Positions 1-4,509 of a DNA stretch of 6,982 nucleotides are shown piece after piece. Origin of the DNA: UMGS1052 sp045580005 (GTDB lineage: Bacteria; Bacillota; Clostridia; Oscillospirales; CAG-382); assembly GCA_045580005.1 (NCBI GenBank), contig JAZNMZ010000088.1, positions 1 to 6,982 on the forward strand. Direction: 5' to 3'. A model generated the notes under the pieces. The model did not search any database. It was not told the DNA's origin and saw only the letters and a list, made by a program, of their open reading frames with translations. A program made the position numbers and the translations under genes. Numbering within the stretch: the first letter of the stretch is position 1; each line of letters begins with the position of its first letter.

Positions 1-215
1 GGTGTGAGGTCTGCAAGGATTTCATCATAGCTTGCAGGCTGTATGTAGTCTTTTCTGTATCTCGGCTCGATACGGTCAATACCAAAGTCCACATCAATGT
101 GGAGAGGGTTAGGCGCTGAAAGCGCGAGTGTGGATTTACCAATACCGGGATAACCGGCTACGAGAATTCTTATCTTTTTTGCTCCGTCCTGGATTTCATT
201 AGGTTTTCTAATCAT
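1..215 (-). CDS. Phage-type P-loop ATPase, Sak4/AAA_24-like (N-terminus only)
   Basis: The first 71 residues are present; the rest lies beyond the left window edge. Residues 15-33 form a beta strand followed by a Walker A loop, GYPGIGKST (residues 21-29, with K27 and S28), then an LHIDVD strand at 38-43. Such short N-termini with an early Walker A and a following 'hIDVD' strand are typical of phage RecA-like ATPases annotated as AAA_24 or Sak4, which act in phage recombination with single-strand annealing or SSB proteins. Walker B and later motifs cannot be seen. The start has a good ribosome binding site (GGAG at 223-226, 7 nt spacing). The ATG overlaps the stop of the upstream DUF3846 gene as ATGA, so translation is probably coupled. 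Family placement is from recognition of the N-terminus only. Confidence 0.75.
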   Translation of the reverse strand, partial: MIRKPNEIQDGAKKIRILVAGYPGIGKSTLALSAPNPLHIDVDFGIDRIEPRYRKDYIQPASYDEILADLT

Positions 216-580
216 TGTTTTTCTCCTTTCAAATTTGAAAATAAATCGTTCATAAGTTTGTTTGCTTCATCATCAGGAATACCAACTATATCGTGTTCGC
301 CTTGGTAAAATCCCAATTTTAAGATAATGATGTTACCAACAATGGGGTCTCCGTGTATGTGGCTTAGGTATAAGCGACTTCCTATCGGGTTTATTGGTTT
401 TCCTTTCAACTTGCCCTCTTCGTCAACTATCATTACATAGTCGGTGGGAAGTCCTTTCGGATAAACATTTTCCATATATCCGCCAATAGCCTTTCTAACA
501 ATTTCGTATAACGGCTTTCCGTTCTCCGAAACATCTATAAGAGAGATTACATTATCGGTTGTTACTGTTATTGCTTTCAT
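212..580 (-). CDS. DUF3846 domain protein
   Basis: This 122-aa protein matches the pattern of DUF3846, a domain of unknown function common in phages and conjugative elements of Firmicutes and Actinobacteria. The cues are a short N-terminal strand region, the GGYMENVYP motif near residues 33-41, an acidic 'VDEEGKLKGKPIN' segment near 52-64, and a closing DPIVGNIIILK strand near 78-88. No catalytic residues or membrane segments are visible. A good ribosome binding site (GAAGGTGG) precedes the ATG. The start lies inside the 3' end of the upstream gene (29 bp overlap) and the stop overlaps the ATPase start by 4 bp, so it sits in a translationally coupled operon. Its placement beside a recombination ATPase suggests an early phage function, but no role can be assigned. 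Confidence 0.8.
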   Translation of the reverse strand: MKAITVTTDNVISLIDVSENGKPLYEIVRKAIGGYMENVYPKGLPTDYVMIVDEEGKLKGKPINPIGSRLYLSHIHGDPIVGNIIILKLGFYQGEHDIVGIPDDEANKLMNDLFSNLKGEKQ

Positions 581-947
581 TTCTTTCCACCTTCTTTTTG
601 CGGTTATAGCGTTTTACTACATCCGTCAACCAATCCTGCATTGTCGCATATCCATCTGCCTTTACATTGTGTTGCAACTCCTCATAGACATCATTTTCTA
701 ATCGGCAAGAGATACGACAAGTCAAGCGGTGATGGTCTTTCTTACGCTTCTTTTTAAGCTCCGGGGCGAATGTGTCCCGAATAGCTTCGGCAGCATCAGG
801 CAAAAGACAAACTCCGTATGCTTCGCCGTTTTCACATTTACTTTGAACGGTCTTGTCGTACTTGGGATAAAGAGCCTTGACAACTGCGACCATATCCTTT
901 GCAGGAATATTTTTGCTAATTCGTAGCTTTTTCAAATCAAGTTCCAT
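552..947 (-). CDS. Small phage-type protein with ribbon-helix-helix-like C-terminus
   Basis: The protein has 131 aa. The N-terminal half (residues 1-65) reads like a compact helical region: 'ELDLKKLRISKNIPAKDMV' followed by 'LYPKYDKTVQSKCENG', reminiscent of a degenerate helix-turn-helix. A basic linker (KKKRKKDHH, about 65-73) leads to a C-terminal segment at about 76-115 with one short strand (CRISCRL) and two helices, a layout resembling ribbon-helix-helix DNA-binding domains. The tail is highly basic. It recalls hypothetical proteins in clostridial phages and integrative elements, but I know no experimental function. A transcriptional or DNA-binding role is inference. GGAGG lies 8 nt before the ATG; the gene overlaps its upstream neighbour by 11 bp and its downstream neighbour by 29 bp. 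Confidence 0.75.
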   Translation of the reverse strand: MELDLKKLRISKNIPAKDMVAVVKALYPKYDKTVQSKCENGEAYGVCLLPDAAEAIRDTFAPELKKKRKKDHHRLTCRISCRLENDVYEELQHNVKADGYATMQDWLTDVVKRYNRKKKVERNESNNSNNR

Positions 948-1152
948 AGGCTTTTCCTCCGTTCAGCTTGACAACTGACCTCTTTCGCGGTAAAATGTAA
1001 TCAGGATTTTTTCCTGTTGGGTGTACCGGTTCAGGCGGTGCGCCCTCTTTTTTTCTGCAATCGCAAGCCTCACCAAAATCAAGGTTTGCACCGCAGAATT
1101 CGCAAGTAATAAATTTTGGTATATTAACCACTCCTCTCTGGTGTCGGCACAT
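937..1152 (-). CDS. Small zinc-ribbon-like (CxxC) protein, start uncertain
   Basis: The 71-aa reading carries CEFCGA at residues 17-22 and CDC at 30-32, a four-cysteine arrangement (C17, C20, C30, C32) that could bind one zinc, although the closing pair is CxC rather than CxxC. The rest is short and polar, with a Pro-rich middle. The start is unclear. The only in-frame ATG (1152) directly abuts the stop of the upstream gene (TAGATG) and lacks a well-placed ribosome binding site. A strong site, AGAGGAG (1131-1137), instead sits 8 nt before an in-frame ATA codon (1120-1122), which would give a 61-aa protein beginning IPKFITCEFC. A GTG at 1129-1131 overlaps the binding site itself and is unlikely. 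Role unknown; operon membership suggests an early phage gene. Confidence 0.6.
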   Translation of the reverse strand: MCRHQRGVVNIPKFITCEFCGANLDFGEACDCRKKEGAPPEPVHPTGKNPDYILPRKRSVVKLNGGKAYGT

Positions 1153-1326
1153 CTAATTTTGTGCTTCCGATTTCAGCCATTCTTCGTACTCTTCTTTGAT
1201 GCCAGGTCTTTCAAAGAAACATCTCACGCTTGAAGCAAGAATACTGCATCCTAAATCGTAATCTGCATCCGTTATTAAATTGGCATCAACTTTTACCGTA
1301 TGTAATTCTTGCTCTACCGTGTTCAA
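1153..1326 (-). CDS. 57-aa hypothetical protein with TTG start
   Basis: The frame opens at TTG 1324-1326, with GGAGG of a GGAGGAGG ribosome binding site 7 nt upstream, and ends at TAG 1153-1155. The product begins MNTVEQELHTV and contains DANLITDADYDLGCSILA (residues 14-31), followed by an amphipathic region ending in EEYEEWLKSEAQN. The composition (acidic, two Cys, aromatic pairs CFF and YEEW) is that of a real small soluble protein. It resembles short hypothetical proteins I associate with clostridial phage and integrative-element early operons, from memory only. No function is known. It lies between the Cro-like regulator and the CxxC gene, whose ATG abuts its stop. A perfect palindrome (1347-1363) sits just upstream of its ribosome binding site and may control it. 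Confidence 0.75.
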   Translation of the reverse strand: MNTVEQELHTVKVDANLITDADYDLGCSILASSVRCFFERPGIKEEYEEWLKSEAQN

Positions 1327-1346
1327 CTCAACACCTCCTCCAATAA

Positions 1347-1363
1347 TGTTTAGCGACTAAACA
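1347..1363. promoter_or_regulatory. Operator-like palindrome 2 (TGTTTAG-CGA-CTAAACA)
   Basis: A perfect inverted repeat with 7-bp arms and a 3-bp centre. It is identical in both arms to the palindrome at 1587-1603 and lies between the stop of the XRE gene and the ribosome binding site of the 57-aa gene. I see no convincing promoter at this second site, so it may act as a roadblock to read-through, cooperate with the first site, or form an RNA hairpin (7-bp stem, 3-nt loop) ahead of the ribosome binding site. Assignment to the neighbouring XRE protein is inference. Confidence 0.7.
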
Positions 1364-1365
1364 CT

Positions 1366-1557
1366 TTATCCAAAAAAAATTTGGCTTACGGGTACACCAA
1401 GAGCCTGCGCTATTTTGGATAGCGTTTTTGTGGTCGTGGAAGCATTATCATCATTTTCCAATGATGCAATGATTGCACGGCTTACACCGCTTTTGTTTGA
1501 CAATTCTTCCTGTGTGATGCCCTGTTTTTCGCGGACTTCCTTAATCTTGTAGCCCAT
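1366..1557 (-). CDS. Cro-like XRE family regulator (63 aa)
   Basis: The protein is a single helix-turn-helix domain with almost nothing else. The HTH core runs from ITQEELS (14-20) through the recognition helix SRAIIASLE (26-34), and a final helix, TLSKIAQALGVPVSQIFF, closes the domain. This is the size and form of phage Cro or small immunity regulators, which bind DNA as dimers. I chose ATG 1555-1557 because AGGAGG (1565-1570) lies 7 nt upstream; the earlier ATG at 1573-1575 lies just upstream of that ribosome binding site and has none of its own. It is the first gene of the leftward operon, driven by the promoter at 1605-1633, and twin palindromes flank it. Autoregulation and control of the early genes are likely but inferred. 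Confidence 0.9.
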   Translation of the reverse strand: MGYKIKEVREKQGITQEELSNKSGVSRAIIASLENDDNASTTTKTLSKIAQALGVPVSQIFFG

Positions 1558-1586
1558 ACCTGCACCTCCTCTCAATATCGTTGGGC

Positions 1587-1603
1587 TGTTTAGCCACTAA
1601 ACA
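1587..1603. promoter_or_regulatory. Operator-like palindrome 1 (TGTTTAG-CCA-CTAAACA)
   Basis: A perfect 17-bp inverted repeat with 7-bp arms and a 3-bp centre, 1 bp downstream of the -10 of the leftward promoter, so it covers the expected transcription start. A protein bound here would block initiation. The same arms recur at 1347-1363, with only the centre differing. Confidence 0.8.
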
Positions 1604-1604
1604 T

Positions 1605-1633
1605 ATAATACACCAAGAAAAAATGTTTGTCAA
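1605..1633 (-). promoter_or_regulatory. Leftward early promoter
   Basis: On the minus strand TTGACA (1633-1628) is followed after 17 nt by TATTAT (1610-1605), a near-consensus sigma-A promoter. It drives the Cro-like gene and, by read-through, the early operon. The palindrome at 1587-1603 covers the start point. Confidence 0.85.
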
Positions 1634-1650
1634 GTGTTTTGGACAAATTT

Positions 1651-1668
1651 TGTAAAAAAATTTTTACA
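1651..1668. promoter_or_regulatory. 18-bp palindrome between divergent promoters
   Basis: TGTAAAAA and TTTTTACA form perfect 8-bp arms around an AA centre. The site sits between the -35 boxes of the two divergent promoters (1628-1633 and 1675-1680), where a repressor or activator could affect both. It differs from the TGTTTAG-type operators and so may be the site of the other XRE protein (1732-2106). The AT-rich composition makes chance symmetry possible. Confidence 0.5.
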
Positions 1669-1674
1669 TCTTGC

Positions 1675-1703
1675 TTGACAAACTAAACAATATAATGTAT
1701 AAT
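1675..1703 (+). promoter_or_regulatory. Rightward promoter of the 124-aa repressor
   Basis: TTGACA (1675-1680), a 17-nt spacer and TATAAT (1698-1703) match the sigma-A consensus exactly. A half-site CTAAACA of the nearby operators lies in the spacer (1683-1689) and a variant, TTAAACA, lies just after the -10, so the Cro-like protein might also act here. Confidence 0.85.
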
Positions 1704-1731
1704 AAATTAAACAAGAAATGAGGGATAAACA

Positions 1732-2106
1732 ATGACAATAGGCGAATTTATCAACAATTATCTACTTGACCATCAAATGTCACAGAGACAGTTTGCAAAG
1801 AAATGTAATTTTTCAAACGGCTACATCTCTATGCTTATAAATAATGTAAATCCAAAGACGGGCAGACCTCTTGTTCCGTCTTTAACTGCATTGCTCTCTA
1901 TTGCCAGAGCTATGGGGATAACACTTGACGAACTTATAAACACCGTTGACGATATGGATGTTGATATTTCAGCTGCAAAAAATTTGCCCGCTGCTGAAAA
2001 GAGCAACGGGCGAGTAAACGAATTTGTTGAATTGTTTTCGCAATTAACGGATGAACAGCAATCTCTCATTGTTTCTCAGATAAAAGGGATTTTATCAAAT
2101 CAATAA
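1732..2106 (+). CDS. XRE family repressor (CI-like, 124 aa)
   Basis: Residues 4-70 form a helix-turn-helix domain: GEFINNYLLD opens it, MSQRQFAKKCNFSNGYISML (16-35) contains the HTH, and LTALLSIARAMGITLDELI is the final helix pair. A polar linker follows, then a C-terminal amphipathic segment from about residue 95, VELFSQLTDEQQ leading to IKGILS, as seen at the ends of many Firmicutes XRE repressors and probably used for dimerisation. There is no LexA-type peptidase or ImmA-linked domain, so induction would need another route. AGGG lies 7 nt before the ATG and a consensus promoter precedes it. It diverges from the Cro-like gene and leads towards the recombinase, as expected of a lysogeny repressor. 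Its last 41 bp overlap the convergent gene 2066-2215, whose product resembles its C-terminus. Confidence 0.9.
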   Translation: MTIGEFINNYLLDHQMSQRQFAKKCNFSNGYISMLINNVNPKTGRPLVPSLTALLSIARAMGITLDELINTVDDMDVDISAAKNLPAAEKSNGRVNEFVELFSQLTDEQQSLIVSQIKGILSNQ

Positions 2107-2215
2107 TTGCATCCTGCGCATCGGTAGAAAGCTGCGAGAATAAATCGGCAGCTTGATTGATTTCTAATGTATTGTTTTCATTAGAGGGCATAGCTTTGGT
2201 GTTTTGATTATCCAC
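2066..2215 (-). CDS. 49-aa homologue of the repressor C-terminal domain, GTG start
   Basis: The frame starts at GTG 2213-2215 with AAAGGAG 8 nt upstream and ends at TGA 2066-2068. An in-frame ATG at 2237-2239 would give 57 aa but has no clear binding site. The product has no helix-turn-helix. Residues 7-46 align without gaps to residues 83-122 of the neighbouring repressor with 15 of 40 identical by my count, including K, P and E near the start, LFSQL, and the closing IK..LS. It therefore looks like a free-standing copy of the repressor's C-terminal domain, encoded in inverted orientation and overlapping it by 41 bp. Its promoter is at 2263-2291. A role as partner or antagonist of the repressor is inference; a decayed second repressor is the main alternative. 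Confidence 0.7.
   Translation of the reverse strand: MDNQNTKAMPSNENNTLEINQAADLFSQLSTDAQDAIIDLIKSLLSEKQ
2079..2096. repeat. Palindrome in the tail-to-tail gene overlap
   Basis: GATAAAA and TTTTATC form perfect 7-bp arms around GGGA. Weaker symmetry extends outwards to about 2068-2107. Both strands are coding here: the plus strand reads IKGILS and the minus strand IKSLLS. There is no T-tract, so it is not a standard terminator. Confidence 0.8.
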
Positions 2216-2262
2216 AGTAATCGCTCCTTTCTTAATCATCCGCTACCGATAGCTGGAATTAT

Positions 2263-2291
2263 ATTATAACACAATTATTACACTTTGTCTG
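2263..2291 (-). promoter_or_regulatory. Promoter of the 49-aa minus-strand gene
   Basis: On the minus strand CAGACA (2291-2286) is followed after 17 nt by TATAAT (2268-2263), with an extended TGT before the -10. A small inverted repeat, GCTA-CCGA-TAGC (2242-2253), lies just after the expected start point. Transcription from here would also run antisense into the repressor gene. Confidence 0.7.
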
Positions 2292-2319
2292 CGATTTGTG
2301 AAAAAATATCTTTTCGCAG
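2289..2319. repeat. Inverted repeat CTGCGA/TCGCAG in divergent promoter region
   Basis: Six-bp arms (2289-2294 and 2314-2319) separated by 19 AT-rich bases lie between the minus promoter of the 49-aa gene and the plus promoter of the lipoprotein. The left arm overlaps the minus -35. It could be a regulatory site, but short arms with this spacing also occur by chance. Confidence 0.35.
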
Positions 2320-2339
2320 TTTTTCAAGGTCATATAGTG

Positions 2340-2345
2340 TATAAT
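2340..2345 (+). promoter_or_regulatory. Probable -10 element of the lipoprotein-recombinase unit
   Basis: TATAAT lies 18 nt before the lipoprotein ATG, inside AGTGTATAATG, the same local context as the consensus promoter at 5117-5145. No good -35 is seen at the right distance, so this promoter is weak or needs help. Confidence 0.5.
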
Positions 2346-2363
2346 GTTATTTTGGAGGCATAA

Positions 2364-2756
2364 ATGAAAAAGTTGACACTTGCATTCCTTTTCCTTTGTC
2401 TATGTTTTAATCTTTCGGCCTGCAATGAGAAAAGCAAAGAGCCGAACATAAGCAATCAGCATATTCAGTATAGCGAAAGGTTAATAGAAATAGCGGATCA
2501 ATATATAGACTACGACATTACGGCCGAGGAAGCGCACACAAAAATAGATGACCTGAAAAAGAGGTCAGCAGAGATAACAGATGCTAAGCCCGGAACTGAT
2601 GATTATTTTGCAGGCTCGACAATACAAAATTGTATGTGGAGCATTGAGTTGGCTATAAACCGCTCCGACTTTTCTCCGTCATCAGAATCTATTGCTGATA
2701 TTAAAGAACAGAGAAACAAGCTCGCGGAACTCATAGGAGAAAAAACAAGAAAATAA
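2364..2756 (+). CDS. Small lipoprotein of the lysogeny module
   Basis: The 130-aa product opens with a classic lipoprotein signal: basic MKK, a hydrophobic core to about residue 16, and the lipobox LSAC with C20 as the lipidated cysteine. The mature part (about 110 aa) is polar and mostly helical, with no repeats and no family I recognise; C90 is its only other cysteine. It should be anchored on the outer face of the membrane. GGAGG lies 5 nt before the ATG, and the gene ends 17 nt before the recombinase, so the two are probably co-transcribed. Small lipoproteins between repressor and integrase are known as superinfection exclusion factors (Ltp of Streptococcus thermophilus phage TP-J34). That role here rests on position and type only. 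Confidence 0.85.
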   Translation: MKKLTLAFLFLCLCFNLSACNEKSKEPNISNQHIQYSERLIEIADQYIDYDITAEEAHTKIDDLKKRSAEITDAKPGTDDYFAGSTIQNCMWSIELAINRSDFSPSSESIADIKEQRNKLAELIGEKTRK

Positions 2757-2773
2757 GAAAGGAGGCGGCGCTA

Positions 2774-4381
2774 TTGGCAAAAGCAAAACCCCAAGAAACA
2801 ATCACCCAGGAGCGAGGGGTTATATACGCTCGTTATTCATCAAGCGGACAACGCGAAGAATCCATTGAGGGACAAATCCGCGAATGCCGGGAATACGCTG
2901 AACGCTTTGGAATAAATATTGTCGGCGAGTATTGCGATTATGCTCTCTCTGGTAAGACAGATAAGCGCCCCGAATTTCAGCGACTTATAAAAGACAGTGC
3001 AAAAGGACAGTTTACAGTTGTACTCCTTTGGAAGATAGACCGCTTCGCTCGTTCTAAATACGACAGCGCTATCTACAAGCACCGGTTAAAGCAAAACGGT
3101 GTGCGTGTTATCTATGTAAAAGAAACAATCCCTGAAGGTCCTGAGGGCATTATTCTTGAGTCTGTTATGGAGGGATATGCGGAATACTATTCAGCAAATT
3201 TATCTCAAAATGTCAAGCGTGGTTTATACGAATCAGCATTAGACCTTAAAACGCTCGGGCAGAAAGTTTACGGACTGCAAAAAGGAGCTGACGGAAGATG
3301 GGAACAAAATCCGGCTCAGGCTCCTATTGTGAAGCGTATATTTGATGAATATGTTTCGGGCAGACCTGCAACCGACATTTACCGTGATTTGAATGCAGAG
3401 GGCTTCCGAACTATCACAGGCGGTCCCTTTAACAAAAACTCTCTCAATCGAATTTTACAGAATGAAAAATACTGCGGTGTATATCAATATGCCGACATTA
3501 GAGTAGAGGACGGTATTCCGGCAATAGTCAGCAGAGATACATTTGAAAAGGCTCGGCGGATGGTTAAGCTCCACCACGAAAAACCTGCGGCCAAAAAAAT
3601 TGAGGGCGGATTTCTGCTCACAGGAAAATTGTTCTGCGGTCATTGTAACGCTCCAATGACAGGAGACGGAGGAACATCAAAGACCGGCAAAGTGTACTCA
3701 TATTATATGTGTTGCAACCGCAGGCTCAAAAAGTGCGACAAAGAAAGAGTGTCAAAACAACTCATTGAGGACTTTGTTGTACAGAAGCTCGCGGAGATAG
3801 CAAACAATGATGATGTCATAAACGAATTTGCAGACCGCTTTATGATATGGCAAGAGAAACAACAATCCGCTTCTCCAACGGTAGGTATGGAGGAACGGCT
3901 GAAAAAAATAAATGTTGCTCTCAAAAACTCTATGGCAGTAATTGATAGTGGATTTATTACCGAAAGTCTAAAAAAGCATATCACCGAACTTGAAGAGGAA
4001 CGGTTGCAGGTAGAAAAGGGTATTGCACAGGAGAAACTCAAAGCTCCGAAGCTCGAACGCAAGCAAGTCGTTTTCTTCCTGCGGAAATTCCGCAAGGGTG
4101 ATATAAATGATATTGGTTGGAGAATTTATCTTGTTGAAACATTTTTGCAAGCCGCATATCTTTTTGATGACGGCCGCCTACTCCTGCATCTTAATTTCTG
4201 CGGTAACAACAACAAGATAACTGTTGAAATAGCGGAAAAGGTTATTTCGGAGGGAGAGGAATTGTGTTCAAATTTCGCACCGTCCTCTCCGCCAAGTGAT
4301 GCTAATTTGAACTCTGCAAAAGTTTACTTTTTAAGCGGACTTCTTGTAGCTGTTGCAAATTGGCAAAATAAAAAAGCTTAG
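2774..4381 (+). CDS. Large serine recombinase (integrase), TTG start
   Basis: This 535-aa protein has the full large serine recombinase layout. A resolvase catalytic domain spans about 15-160, with YARYSSSGQ giving R20 and the likely nucleophile S22, and KIDRFAR at 87-93. A recombinase domain spans about 165-270. A zinc ribbon has C288, C291, C313 or C314, and C321. A coiled coil at about 370-425 (EERLKKI through EEERLQVEKG) is followed by a C-terminal beta region. Such enzymes cut attP and attB and join them through a covalent serine intermediate; excision needs a directionality factor. The start is TTG 2774-2776, with GGAGG 8 nt upstream and no better candidate. The last 30 residues include an unusually hydrophobic stretch (VYFLSGLLVAVANW). 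Length is normal and the gene looks intact. Confidence 0.95.
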   Translation: MAKAKPQETITQERGVIYARYSSSGQREESIEGQIRECREYAERFGINIVGEYCDYALSGKTDKRPEFQRLIKDSAKGQFTVVLLWKIDRFARSKYDSAIYKHRLKQNGVRVIYVKETIPEGPEGIILESVMEGYAEYYSANLSQNVKRGLYESALDLKTLGQKVYGLQKGADGRWEQNPAQAPIVKRIFDEYVSGRPATDIYRDLNAEGFRTITGGPFNKNSLNRILQNEKYCGVYQYADIRVEDGIPAIVSRDTFEKARRMVKLHHEKPAAKKIEGGFLLTGKLFCGHCNAPMTGDGGTSKTGKVYSYYMCCNRRLKKCDKERVSKQLIEDFVVQKLAEIANNDDVINEFADRFMIWQEKQQSASPTVGMEERLKKINVALKNSMAVIDSGFITESLKKHITELEEERLQVEKGIAQEKLKAPKLERKQVVFFLRKFRKGDINDIGWRIYLVETFLQAAYLFDDGRLLLHLNFCGNNNKITVEIAEKVISEGEELCSNFAPSSPPSDANLNSAKVYFLSGLLVAVANWQNKKA

Positions 4382-4408
4382 ACTTTTTATCGGTCTAAGC
4401 TTTTTTTC
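4371..4408 (+). terminator. Rho-independent terminator after the recombinase
   Basis: AAGCTTAGAC (4374-4383) pairs perfectly with GTCTAAGCTT (4393-4402) around a 9-nt loop and is followed by a T-tract to 4407. The stem contains the recombinase stop codon (4379-4381). An A-tract before the stem means it could also work in the reverse direction. Confidence 0.9.
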
Positions 4409-4422
4409 GTTCCTTTGCCTGA

Positions 4423-4443
4423 AATAACGCATTTCGTTATTTT
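4423..4443. repeat. Inverted repeat AATAACG-CATTT-CGTTATT
   Basis: Perfect 7-bp arms (extendable by one A-T pair) around a 5-nt centre lie 42 bases past the recombinase stop and are followed by TTT. It could be a second weak terminator or part of a recombination site; serine integrase att sites often have imperfect symmetry close to the integrase gene. Neither use is shown. Confidence 0.5.
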
Positions 4444-4454
4444 CTAACATTTTC

Positions 4455-4483
4455 CAGACAAATACACAAATAACTGTTAGAAT
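4455..4483 (+). promoter_or_regulatory. Promoter of the 83-aa XRE gene
   Basis: CAGACA (4455-4460), a 17-nt spacer and TAGAAT (4478-4483), preceded by TGT, form a good extended -10 promoter. It lies just past the recombinase terminator, so the XRE gene is an independent unit. Confidence 0.7.
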
Positions 4484-4509
4484 AATACGAAAAGGAGTTA
4501 TGGCGAAAG

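Noticed and set aside
729..926. Plus-strand open frame of 65 aa
   Set aside because: It is fully antisense to the ribbon-helix-helix-like gene, which has a good ribosome binding site and a plausible protein.
1021..1233. Plus-strand open frame of 70 aa
   Set aside because: It lies antisense to the CxxC and 57-aa genes, has no ribosome binding site, and its product is a low-complexity hydrophobic read of the reverse strand.
1558..1575. Upstream ATG of the 63-aa XRE gene
   Set aside because: It lies just upstream of the ribosome binding site that serves the ATG at 1557 and has no site of its own; typical members of the family start at the later ATG.
2079..2096. Palindrome as a bidirectional terminator for the convergent genes
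   Set aside because: The stem is AT-rich, the loop is small and no T-tract follows on either strand, so it does not meet the usual form of an intrinsic terminator.
3703..4150. Minus-strand open frames opposite the recombinase
   Set aside because: They are serine- and phenylalanine-rich antisense reads of a well-supported recombinase with no start signals.
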